Shown: positions 1-11,766 of the stretch, piece by piece
How positions within the stretch are numbered: position 1 is the first letter of the stretch
How the letters are laid out: each line of letters begins with the position of its first letter
Assembly: GCF_964275005.1 (NCBI RefSeq)
Contig: NC_092685.1
Span: forward strand, 29,224,682-29,288,681
DNA from: Diadema setosum
Lineage: Eukaryota > Echinodermata > Echinoidea > Diadematoida > Diadematidae
DNA: 64,000 bases
Reading direction: 5' to 3'
Notes under the pieces: generated by a model
Seen by the model: the letters and a program-made list of their open reading frames with translations, nothing else
Databases searched by the model: none
Told to the model about the DNA's origin: nothing
Made by a program: the position numbers and the translations under genes

Positions 1-156
1 GCAATAATATATCTTGCGTAATACATTTGACATACATGAAATCGTATCAGGGAGGTGAGACCATTCACAGGGAGCAGTACCTAAAAAAAAAGAAGAAGAA
101 AAGTAGAGCTTGTGGTGAGCTGCGTGGTAGAAACACATTACTCCACAAACACGAGA

Positions 157-157
<1 letters not shown>

Positions 158-215
<58 letters not shown>
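158..215 (+). repeat. (CAA)n microsatellite
   Basis: About 19 uninterrupted CAA units, read in one frame as a threonine run. I see no gene context. Confidence 0.9.
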
Positions 216-216
<1 letters not shown>

Positions 217-295
217 AAAATAGCAATTTCCAAGTCGATCAAACCGCATATCAGAGCAATCCCCTCCCCCCTCCCCCGCTAAATACTGGTTAGTG

Positions 296-412
296 ATAAG
301 GTTAGAGTAAAGATTAGGGTTAGGGTTAGGTTAAGGGTTAAAGTTTGGGTTCGGGTTCGGATTAGGTTCAGGATTAGGATTAGGGTTAGGGTCAGGGAAA
401 GGGTCCGGGGTA
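296..412 (+). repeat. Degenerate TTAGGG-like tract
   Basis: Imperfect hexamers such as GGGTTAGGGTTAGG alternate with GGGTTCGGG and AGGATTAGG. A second short patch is at about 1147-1228. They resemble interstitial telomere-like DNA and lie outside the segmental duplication. Confidence 0.7.
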
Positions 413-1544
413 ATTGTCCAGAGGGTGATTGCCCTAGACCCATTAAAATGAGAATGGAGATGCTCTTTAAAAAGAATAACTTTTCCATTCCACTATTCGC
501 GCATTCAGTTGAGAGAAGACACATAAACAATGTGTATAATTTTGAGTCCTTTCGTAAACTGTTCTGAGCAAATTATAGTGTAGTGTACTTCATTAAAAAT
601 ACTTTGGAATAAAGCTTGCAATTTTATGAATGTGACACTCCTGCCTATGGGATAAAACGGTGCAAAGCGTAGAGGAATACTAGACATTATTATTTTTGTA
701 ATGCTTTAGAACCCGGACATACCGTTGCATGCATGGATTCCGAAGAGAAGAGAGTACTCAATCTATAACACCGCCCTGTTCTACCCCTACTCGCACTTTC
801 TTTTACGTTGCAATTTCATCATAGTCTTTATATTGTTATCTACTTCTAATTGTAGCACAAGGGAGAGTAAATATGATCTTCTTTTACTTGTTCATGAAAG
901 CATCTTGACTGGCAAGATTTTGAGAGATTCCTTTATTGGTCATACTTCAAATGGAGTTTGACAAGTTTTCCTGAATTTCCCGGTGATTTTATGCAGATTT
1001 AACGAATGTAACACATATGTACGTATAGGTATGTGTGTTAAATATGTGCACGTTTGACTCTTTGGCACAGAAAGGATTGTTGGCAGATGACCACTCGGTG
1101 ATACGACATTTGCTCATGCGAAAATTGCTCCCGTCTTATTTTCTCCAAGGACTTGGGTTAGGGTTAGGGTTATAACAGGGTTTTAGGATTAATTTGATGT
1201 GAGGGTTAGGATTAAGGTTAGGGTTATGTTTGTGAGTAGAATTTATGTTTGGCTTTGTGTGCAGATATTACATGGGAGCAATTGTCGCAGGAGAAAATGT
1301 CATGGAACCGACCACTTTTGCAGCACGTTTAATTAGGTCACAATATACAGTATGTCCCACCCCTCCCCCCCCCCCCAAAAAAAAAAAAAAAAAAAAAAAC
1401 CAAACAAACAACCAAACAAACAAACACACGATAGGATCTCCGCATTAATAATTTTCAATATGATTAAACTTCCTCTATGCTATTTCACGGTTTAAACATG
1501 TAACATCTTACCTATATTTTGCACACAGAAAAAAAGAATTCCAT

Positions 1545-3762
1545 TCAATTTGGTTAAGTAGCCACAGAGAAATATGGATCGTTGTAAAGCATGTCATGGG
1601 TCTGTTCCTTCCATGTTAAGCACTTGGATGCTCTTGGAACTGCATGTTAATGTCTGAACACAATGGACAAAACTTGGAGGGAAGGGATTCCTGACATGCT
1701 CTACAAAGATTTCTCTTGGATCACTGAAGCAAATCGGATGGGTTTTTCTGTAAGATGAGGGTAATAAGATATAGTTTCAGAAAAGAAAATTCATTTAGAT
1801 TGATTCAATTATTTTAAAGTTATCGTTGCGGAAGATCCCGTTGTAATTTTTTTTTTTTGGACATACACTATAGAGAAATAATGAGGATAAGGTAAATAAT
1901 AGACACTTACTCTCTTTGATACTGTGACAATTTCTATATGTTTTTTGAGTGTTTATACTTTGTTGGGATTTGATACCTTTTTTCTTTTTATGTTACTTTT
2001 TTCTTTTTTCTTTTTTTATTTATTTATGTATTTATTATTATTATTATTTTTTTTTTTTTGGGGGGGTCGTTTCTTTTCTTTGTATATCTGCGTTGCGCGC
2101 GCGTGCGTATCAATGGGAGGATCCTGCATTGTCTTTATCCTGTCACTTTCGACAGTCAATATTATCTTTCTATATCTATATTAGACATACAGTTTGACGT
2201 AACAAAGCTAACAACTTTCTGCAAGCCTTCAGCTGCTGTGTGTTTACTTACGTAATGGTACACTATTCTCCATAAACTATTTTCAATCAATTATTTTGGT
2301 AATTTATACAGTCACTAGATAAAGTACGCAACTGATTCGAGAAAGTATCAAAGACTCCACAATACACTAAAAAATAAAATGACAAAGGTAATATTTTGAC
2401 AGAGACACAAAATGACGATTTATTGGCACCACAGATATGACTCCACAATACAGAGGTAGTATCAATCCGTAAAGAGAGTGAAAATATCAATAAAACATTT
2501 GTACTGAATCATTCGAAATCATTCCAAAAGGAAGCACATTATAGTATCAAGACACTATCACCTAAAGTAAACCTAGGCAATGTCCTTGTCACAATCAACA
2601 AGAATGTCACACAAGTCCATAATTCAGGATAAAATACGAAATACCACAGCATCTCACTAAACACATTCTCACTATACGGCAGCATTGAGGTAATAGCGAA
2701 AAAATAAGGGTTTGATGGAAAGGTCAGAACAAGAATGTATCTTGAATCTTTTACTATGCAAAGTAAACCGTCAACAGTCAAAGCAAAAGACAGAAAAAAT
2801 GTGAGAGCCGTCAACTTTTTTGTTTGTTTGCTTTTGTTTGTCTGTTTTTACATAGTGTTAACCTGCCTACTGAAAGTATTCCCATATGTATGACGTTGTG
2901 ATTTGTTTGTTCTCATCATCTTTATTTCTCTATTCTTGGGTGCTTGGGCATCATTAAAATAAAACACTCAATTTCCATGAAGCACGTAATACCCACTAAC
3001 GTGACACATAGTGCCCGTGGAAGAGCTTGCAAAAAACTGTATCAAACATCAAATGAACGTGAAAGAAAATGAAAAAAAGTTGACGCTTATCTTGAGAAAG
3101 CATTCCTTCCTTCACTATTTCTTCCTCCCACTCTCCTCCCTCATTTCCAAACAACAACAACAACAACAAATGCATCTGTAATTTCTTACCTCACTTTCAC
3201 TCTGTCCTTTCTAACCCTCCTTTCCATATACATACCCCTCGCCCCTACAATCGAATGCCACAGCGAATCATGGAAAACATCATCTCCATTGTGTGTTGGA
3301 CCAAGGAAATATACTTCTCACGATACGCATTGTATCAAATAATAGTCGCCTATCTTTATGTTTCTTTATTTGTTCTTTCTTTGGTAACAAATCTTCATTT
3401 TTCATTAAAAGGCAAGACAGCGTTACTTACGTTGCAAACAATGCATATATCAGAATATGCGCACATAATGAGCAAAATAAAATAAATATTCCGAATGGAC
3501 ATGAGGGCTAAGCATGTACGTTGAATTACGATTAGCTTTGAACACGCATGCAGTCTGGATTGTATTGTCCGTGAACTGGAACCAGGAACACGCGATTTGG
3601 GTAGGCCTACGTTATTGGATCTAGGCCGTCTATCACATTTACCGTAAGCATGCATCAAGAGCAATTTTCATTGTGACTGGTTGATTTGAAAGCGACTTAT
3701 TCAATGGTCGTTGACATGTAAATGTTATGAAATGTTAAGATACAGTTATGCTAAACACACTT

Positions 3763-3811
<49 letters not shown>

Positions 3812-4825
3812 CACCCATATATCACTCTATCTTGCATACCGCACAAAATCACCAGCGCCATCAAATGATAGCTTATGATATACCTGTATACTATTTACAT
3901 AATCATACTTACAATGAAGACTGTATTAACCACACTGGCAAGAGCTAAAAGGAAAAGTAAAACCTGTCAATATGGCTGCAACATTGACTTTCGAATTGCA
4001 CCGAACATGACACTTACAGCATCAATCATGCAGTTCAATGTATTAGACAACAGTAAACGTATTTCCCAACGTTTTATGCCATACTTCTACGTTTCTTTTT
4101 ATCAAGAGTAAAATACTCAATATGCGGCAGGGTGCTTATTTCTGGCAGGGCTACTCTCATTCATCAATCAATCAGCTAATGAATATCGTGTGTGCTTAGT
4201 TCAGTGCTCACTTCAGAGCTGAAAAAAAAAATGTCATAAATCTAAGATTGATTCTTCTTGGCAGTATGGGATGTTGACAGACTGGATTTGATCTGCAATC
4301 CCTTTGGACAAAAAAGGCACAATTAATTACAGAGTATTCTGAAGTACAGCCATGTACGTTTCAATCACACCCAACCATAAAAGAACTTGTCGGTTCTATC
4401 ATTAAAAATTTTCATATGACGTCTGGAACAAAATGAAATTAGCTGACATTAGCCATATCAAGCAGCACCCACATAACGGACAGTGATTACATCACATATT
4501 GCACGACTTGACTCGGTACACAGTGGCAAGATATCACTCACATCCTGAAGAAATCACTCGCTGTGGCTACATGTATGGCCTCGGGTCACCTGTTATTATT
4601 ATATAGTCTTGCATTATGTAAATATCTAAATTACAAAGTGCACTTATAAATGCTTACTGATTTGTATATGGGAAATAAAGATCGAAATTTTCGCCTATTC
4701 AAGACCAGTGCTCTAACGACATGATTTGAGACAGTCTTTGCATGTTGTTCTTGTTGTTTTGTCCATGCTGCCACGTCCGACGTTGCTCTGAAATATCAGC
4801 TAGGTATATTACGTATTCACATGCA
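1545..4825. other. 3' flank of gene A, no gene seen
   Basis: It holds simple repeats, poly-T and poly-C/A runs (1,365-1,400; 2,047-2,066) and conserved non-coding homology to 32,945-38,296. Small open frames here are not preserved as proteins between the two copies beyond what DNA similarity explains. Confidence 0.5.
3765..3808 (+). repeat. (TA)n microsatellite
   Basis: It is a pure TA tract in the 3' flank of gene A. The matching place in copy B (about 35,680) has only a short TA/CA tract, so it expanded after duplication. Confidence 0.9.
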
Positions 4826-5145
4826 TCATACGTCAACGGGTTCCCCCGCGCTCTTTCCTGCTGTCGAATCCGGGGACACAGACTCGTATGTTGGTGGAGC
4901 CTCCTCAGGCTTGGGTGATGGCGGAGCGTAGGCTGGCGGAGGTGAAGACGCGTCTCCTGACGCAACTTCAACGCGCGTCGAATGCGTTGACTGCACGTAG
5001 GTGGCGCTGGCAGTTGTTGCGGAGCCCGTCTTCCGATGACTTCGCCAGCAGCAGCAAACTACGAGACACAGCGGTATCACGACCGCCATACTGATCAGTA
5101 CGATCTTCCACGCAGCTAGACCGGACCCGTAATCCGGATATGAAT
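4826..5145 (-). CDS. Gene A exon 9: membrane segment and cytoplasmic tail with PPxY motifs
   Basis: After a short stalk (SYPDYGSG) comes one hydrophobic segment, roughly [15 protein letters not shown], then a CCCW juxtamembrane cluster, a possible palmitoylation site by analogy. The tail has PPPAY and PPTYESV. Both fit the PPxY ligand of WW domains, and YESV also fits a YxxPhi sorting motif. The acceptor cttcag before 5145 is chosen because it is the one conserved in gene B, where the alternative upstream AG is lost. The stop is TGA at 4828-4826. Confidence 0.85.
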
Positions 5146-8100
5146 CTGAAGAGCCTAAGAATTATACATTGTACATAGACAATATCACTTGTATCACCTT
5201 CCAGGATAACATAATCCTGAGAAACGTTTGAGAAAAGTCTTCACTGAGTTCTCTAAGATGACTTATCAATGCTTTGCCATATTCAATGATATAATGCAAG
5301 CACTCTGTAGAAAATCCGAAGCAAGAGAAACTGAATGATATAAACGCAAATTACACCATGCTTTATACGCAAAGCGCAAAAACAATACCGATTGCCCCAT
5401 TGACTGTTATGGGTCTTAAAATGCAGGTATCACGATGCTAAGGATGTATATTTTTCTCCCTTTTTATACAAACCCTGCTTAGTTATACACAGTCTTCGTC
5501 ATAAAGAAGAGGCCATAACGAAGGAACTGAACGGTTAGGAATTTTTTATGAACAATTTTTGATGAATAAACCAAAAGAATATACTTCGCTTCTTCAGGTC
5601 TATGGTGCAATCCCCAGTGGCAAGTCAAAAGGCTGATATCGTGCAATTACATTTCACGATAAACACGTCTGTTATTTTTTCATATATATAGACAGCATCA
5701 TGACAGACGTGACAATTTATCGCTTTAACTTGGAGACCTCTAGAACATTTTTTTTTTAATTTGTCCTCTTACCTGAACTAGAGTGTAAGTGAGGCAGATC
5801 GCCCACACACGTGATGATAGCCAGCTCCTCATTGCTGCAATACGGCGCCCTCTTCCACGCTCCGTGGCTACACTCGAACACCTTGTCGATGCTGTCTTGA
5901 CTGTCTAAAAGGCAGAACGGATCATCAAACCAAACGTAGGGAGATGGCCAGGTGACACCGTCTGTCTCGTGGCTATACAGAATTCGCGCTCTCCCTGTCC
6001 GAGAATGACCCAGTTCCTTGCACAATAACTATCACATAGAGGAAGTTGAGAAAAAACGAGAACATCAAACGAAAGTACTACAACAGAAAAACAAACAAAT
6101 TGAACAAAATAAAGATCATTTATGTTATCTGACAAGTCTAAAGTCATTCACATTCTAAAATTGGATGAAACCATAACTGATAGAAAGGGACTTACTTCGG
6201 TGAAGAGGAAATACGTGTCACACACAGCTCCCCACATACCGTCGTGGTATATCTGTACGATGCCGTACCGCGTGTTGGCTATCCCGGTCTCGGTCAGTAA
6301 CCTGACAGGATGGTTCGCGACACTTTCTTCGTGACAGAAAATAATGATTAAAAAAAGAGTGACACAAAAGTTAGGAAAGCCGTATAAAAAGATCAAATAT
6401 TGCGATATTCTGTTTTGTTTTCCTTTCATAAACAGGTATCTTTTATGTTCCCTGAATTTTGGACTTACAACTGCCCGTCAACCCAATAACTTCTTCAAGT
6501 ATATCTGACATGGGACGGTTGGTTACATAACGCGCATATAAGCACAATATGGCCTGTAGCAGGATTAACCAAACGATCAGTTTCTATCTTAGCTGAAAAG
6601 TGGATCAGTTTTCAATACTTTTGCATGGGCAATGTAATAATTACCGTCCGCTCTGCTCACCCCAATAATCATGAGCGTAACAAATCGGTTGTTGTTCTTG
6701 TTGCTCTTATCATCGTGAGCTTCCACATGGAGACATCCATAGTGAGCGCCCTCGTGGAGATATTATGTTATGCAAAATGCTGCAAGTCTACAAAAGCACT
6801 GATTGAGGTGTATGATACCGTCTTATTTGATGCAAGTATTGTCAGCGGCATATAATTTTTTTCATATATATTTTTCATAAACAAAACAACAACAACATAA
6901 GTTTTGTTTCCTACTTGGTGATGCTTTCTGGAACAATGTCGTGATTGTCACTCTTTCTTTCTTAATTCAGACAGTATCCTGTCTTTGTTCCCAACTGTAT
7001 TTCTGGTACATCATTCCTAACGTTCATCAACATACAATCATGCTTACCATATGGGAAGCAAATCACGGAAACTTCATCTTCTCGTGTTTTCCTAGTTTGG
7101 CCATCTACTACATCTACGTCAAAACAGTCGTCGATCCGAAGTTCTTCACCATGGCAGCCTAAATTTTCGATCAAGATTGGCAGAGTCCCGCGCGGAAATG
7201 ATCCTCTGTCAAAGAAGACGTCAGAACTGAATCCCGCGTAACCCAGCTGGCGACAAATCACGCTGCGACTGCCGTAGGTTAGGAAGGTTTCGGCTATCCC
7301 TCCCCAACGTCCGGCCAAGAAGACTTCCACACGCCCCTGCTCGGAGTACTTGCTGCCGGCGAATCTTATGTCATAGTCTGGGTGCCAAAGAAATACCGGT
7401 GAAAGAATCATTGTAAAACCCAATAGTACGCGACGAGAATCGAGTAATGCATGCATTCTTTTACACACCACAGGAAAGATTACGATGTGGAAGGAGAGTG
7501 TAAGAGAAGAGAGAGAGAGAGAGAGAGGGGGGGGGGGGGAGCAGGAAAGAGAGCAAAGTGGTGAATTTCGTTAGATGTATACAACTACATATCACGATAG
7601 TTAAGACAAAGGAAACTAAGTTATACAAAATTGACACAACATAGGCCTACATCTTCCACAGTGAACAGCAGAGACTTTCACTGCGCAGAATAGAGTGCAC
7701 TCTGTAACGAATAGAGTTACAAACTGTATAAGGAAATTTTCGTTACGAAATAAAAATTCAGGTCCGAAAAGTATCATCTATATATCTTCATATACTATAA
7801 TTAAATTGCTATTATAACGAAATTCCAGTAAAACGCAAGAAAAACGCCGTTCCTGAGGATTTCATTATAACGGGAGTGCAATGAAGGACTATTATATTCA
7901 CCTTTTGGAGGTCCACATGTGACCTGGGCGATCTGATTACTGTCACACTGAGTGATACTCCGGGTCGTGAAGGGGCAGTCGCTTAGCTGTGTTTCCGTTC
8001 CATCGCACCGGTAGTCCCTGAAGAAAATCTTTGCCGACAAGGTGCCAAGAGATACCAGCTTGGTGCTGTTGCCATGTACGTACCCTAACTGGCGACAGAC

Positions 8101-11100
8101 CACGGCTGCCTCCTTTTCTCCCCAGTCCTGGTCGCAGATCAAACCGGGAATTATGTCTTCTCGGTATCTTACGATCCCGTCTCGAGAGCTTGATCCACTG
8201 AGTAGTTCGACCACAACCGACGGCACTGCACGTCAGAAATACATTTGGTGCGAGAAAGAATCTAAGAATATATTATTAATTACACAAAAAGTAAAGGTCA
8301 TGAGTGCGATGGCACAAGAGAAAAAGGCCAATTGAATCTCATCTTTCACCGAACGCGGAATCTCTTTAACTTCACGAAAGCCAGGCCAAAGCCAATGTCT
8401 GACCCTAAATATGACGAAACTGCAAAACGGCGAGTTTCATGAAGAGGAGCCTTTGGAAAGGTAGGTCTGCCCGGTTTGTGGTGTCACCGTGCACTATCAA
8501 AGAAAAGACTGCTGACTGCATTTTCTCTTCGATGTGTGGAGAAAGTGTGATACGGCCCTACATTGTCATGACGGTGGCTGAACACGAATCTTTGTAGGTG
8601 TTGAAATTTGAATATTATGTATACATAGCATTAGCAAGACTGAGATCTTGACCCAAGGCACCGACTCTCCTCCAGACATCCCCATCAATGACACGCATTT
8701 AAGAAATAGAGTTCTTCACCTACCTTGGTTCGACCATCTCCATAGTTCCCTCTCCCTTAACAATGAGACAATGAGATAAGCAATACGATAGGGAAAGCTA
8801 CCGCAGTCAAAGCCAAATTGAACAAGCGCATATGGAACAACTGTTAACTAACCAAGAACACCAAAAGCCTGTGTCCTCAGCACCCTGGTAAACCATTGTG
8901 AGCCCTGGGCAACATACTTTGGCCAGGAGGAGAGGCTGAACACCTTCCACCTCCGCTGCCTCAGACGACTCCTGCACATTAATTTTCAGGATAGGTTGAC
9001 AAACACAGATGTCTCCAAGCGTGCCGGCATTCTCATCATGTTTTCGCTCCAGCCAGAGACGCCTCAAGTGGTTGGATCATGTGCGACGAATGAACCCAGG
9101 CTGTATCCCGAAGGACCTGCTGTTAACAGAGAGCTATGCCCTTTCCAGGAAGGGCGCATCTTCGTTTTCAAGGGTGTGTGTGCACACACACGTGACATGA
9201 AGATATTTGACATCGACACAAACACCATGGCAAGAGGCAGCTGACAATCGTCAGCTGCGGAGAAGCACTGTAAGAGAAGGCGTCAAGAGGACTGAAGCTG
9301 CAAGAAAAGTACATCACACTGACAAGAGAGCCAGCAGGAAGGCAAGGGCTGCCTCAGTCTTAGCCGCAACGGACTGCATCTGCTGCATGTGCTCCAGAGA
9401 TTGTCACTCAAGAGTGGGACTATGCAGCCACTCAAGGCTACACGCCATCGTTTCTCAAGACGAATGGATGCCAACCAACCAACCAACATAAACAACATCA
9501 GCGGACTTGCGCGCACACACACACACACACACACACAAACACAACCCTATTCAAGTGATTTTATGCAATCTGTCCACCATGCTAACGGTTGAATGTGATA
9601 TAATATGCCTTTTTATCTTCAAATCCGTTTTCTAAGGAACTTGACGAACATTACTTAACGAAACTTTGACTCCATTTTGAAATAAGATAATCAGAATGAA
9701 ATTTATCAAAATCATTCTATTTTCATAGAATGGGAAGCGCTCCGTGTAGCATTGACTTACCATTACATACGACACCTGCCATCTGAGCTGACTCGGAATC
9801 ACAGTTCTCATTGTTAGCCCATCCACTTGACAGACAGTCAGAAAGGCTAGCCTCACTTCCGTTACACAGCAAACCATCTAGTAACACAGCTGGTCTACCG
9901 ACACTAGGCACTACCTTTATCGAGCGAGCTCCAACTGGATGTCCTAACTGTTTACAGAAAACGTGCGCGTCTTCGATGCTCCACTCGTGTGTGCAGATCG
10001 TCCCCCACGTGCCTCCATAGAACACCTCCACTCCACCCTCATCCGGGTACTCTCCGTCCACAATTCGAACGGCTGAAACATATCATACATGGAAGCATAA
10101 TATACGACCATACGGTTAAAATAATGAAAGAGGATGTTGCGAAAAAGGACATAATGAAACAGTGCATATGACAGCGACGGCAGTGAAGAGAAAACCCTGA
10201 CATCATTCACATGTAATTGTTTTAGACTCTCGCCAAAGCTTCTACAGTTAAAGCTGGAAATAATGAATTTTAAATATGAAATATAAAATGAATCAAAAGG
10301 AACAAAAATGTAATGATTATGCAGTATACTGAGCCATCAATTCACATAAACCACATCACTGCGATTTGGTATTGGGTCTTTTTCTCTAATATTTACTATT
10401 CATTTTTATAGTAAAGCTGGGTAAAGACTTCCATTTCATTTAACACTTTAGTTGTTAACACTTTTCCTTTTTTCCTTGGGGATAGCAAAACTTTAACAAG
10501 CTTCTTAAACGCCAAACTTACTACAGCTCAAGACTCATAAATTGGCATTGCACTTTAAATGCAAAGATGTCGATTCAGTACTGACAGGACAATTATTTCT
10601 TCATCTAAGAACTGTTCAAAGGAAGTGGCGGGCTAATTAGTCTGTAACAGAAAACGGCGTGAGGCTCACTTTTGGTCTCGCATATCACCCCGGCATCTTC
10701 CGCGTGCGAACAGTCGTTAACACCCCACTCTTTCGTGACGCTGCAGTGCCTCAGGAGAGTATTTTCCGCCGAACAATACACCCCGTCGAGAACAATCGAG
10801 CCCGATCCTCGTCCAAAGCGGGGCTCCCCGGGAGAGGACGCTGAGTTAACTACGGCTTCCAAAGCATCAGGGTAACCAAGCTCACGGCACACGACCCGTG
10901 CATCGGCAATATCCCAGTTGTCATCACACACAGTTCCCCATTCTCCAGATTCAGTGAGAACTTCAACTCGTCCCTCTGCAGGTGTCGAGCCGTTGACTAG
11001 TCGAAGGCTTCCTAGACAGCAAAGAATTTACACGGACAAGCTGAGCAGATTTGGAATTCTCTCGACATTCGAGTAACAATACCTTGACATCACCACAGGT

Positions 11101-11725
11101 GTTTGTTTGTTTGTTTGTTTTTTACGTGAAACCCCAACAAATACATAATTAATGATCTATACCATTGATTGGTAAAAATAAAAGACCAAAACAAATAACA
11201 AACAAACCTCATCGCATCATGATCTAATTAGATTTTCGCGCACTCATTCGCCTTGAATAACAGTAAGTGCGTGCAGGATAAGATCACTTTTCAAACTCTT
11301 GTCTTTTGATTTGCATCAAAGCTTTTTTACAGATTATCCAGCATTCTACTTTTCTGCTCCATGATGATGATTAGGGTCTCAGTTACCTAGGATTATAGCT
11401 TTTTGTGTCTGACTGCCTGAATAAATCAATGATCAACTTGCAACATAATTGATCAATAAGATGGTTACGCGAGCTTCATAACACTAGTTTTAGAGTTATA
11501 CACTCAGTCATAACTTACAACATCGCGTATATCTATCACGTATAGCCCCTCTTATCTACCCTGGGCAAACTCTATCTACGCAAAGGTGCGCCCGGAGAAT
11601 ATAGAATCCTCCTTCTTAATATCCTTTCTAAACGAAAGGTGGCTAGAAAACAGGCTCAATCGTATATCTTTGTGTGGCTGATTGGTCGAGGTTTAATCAA
11701 CAATGTCTACAGTATTGTCTTCCGC

Positions 11726-11766
<41 letters not shown>

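Noticed and set aside
3255-3485. Frame of 76 codons shared at 35,163-35,393
   Set aside because: The two differ by a few bases, as does all DNA around them. There is no domain, start context or splice evidence, so it is probably just duplicated flank.
4888-5094. Plus-strand frame opposite the membrane exon, present in both genes
   Set aside because: The minus-strand exon explains the conservation through its membrane segment, PPxY motifs and splice site.
8042-8335. Plus-strand frames antisense to SRCR exons (8,042; 10,659; 12,098; 43,362; 45,513)
   Set aside because: They are shadows of the real minus-strand exons, and their reading follows the SRCR codons in reverse.
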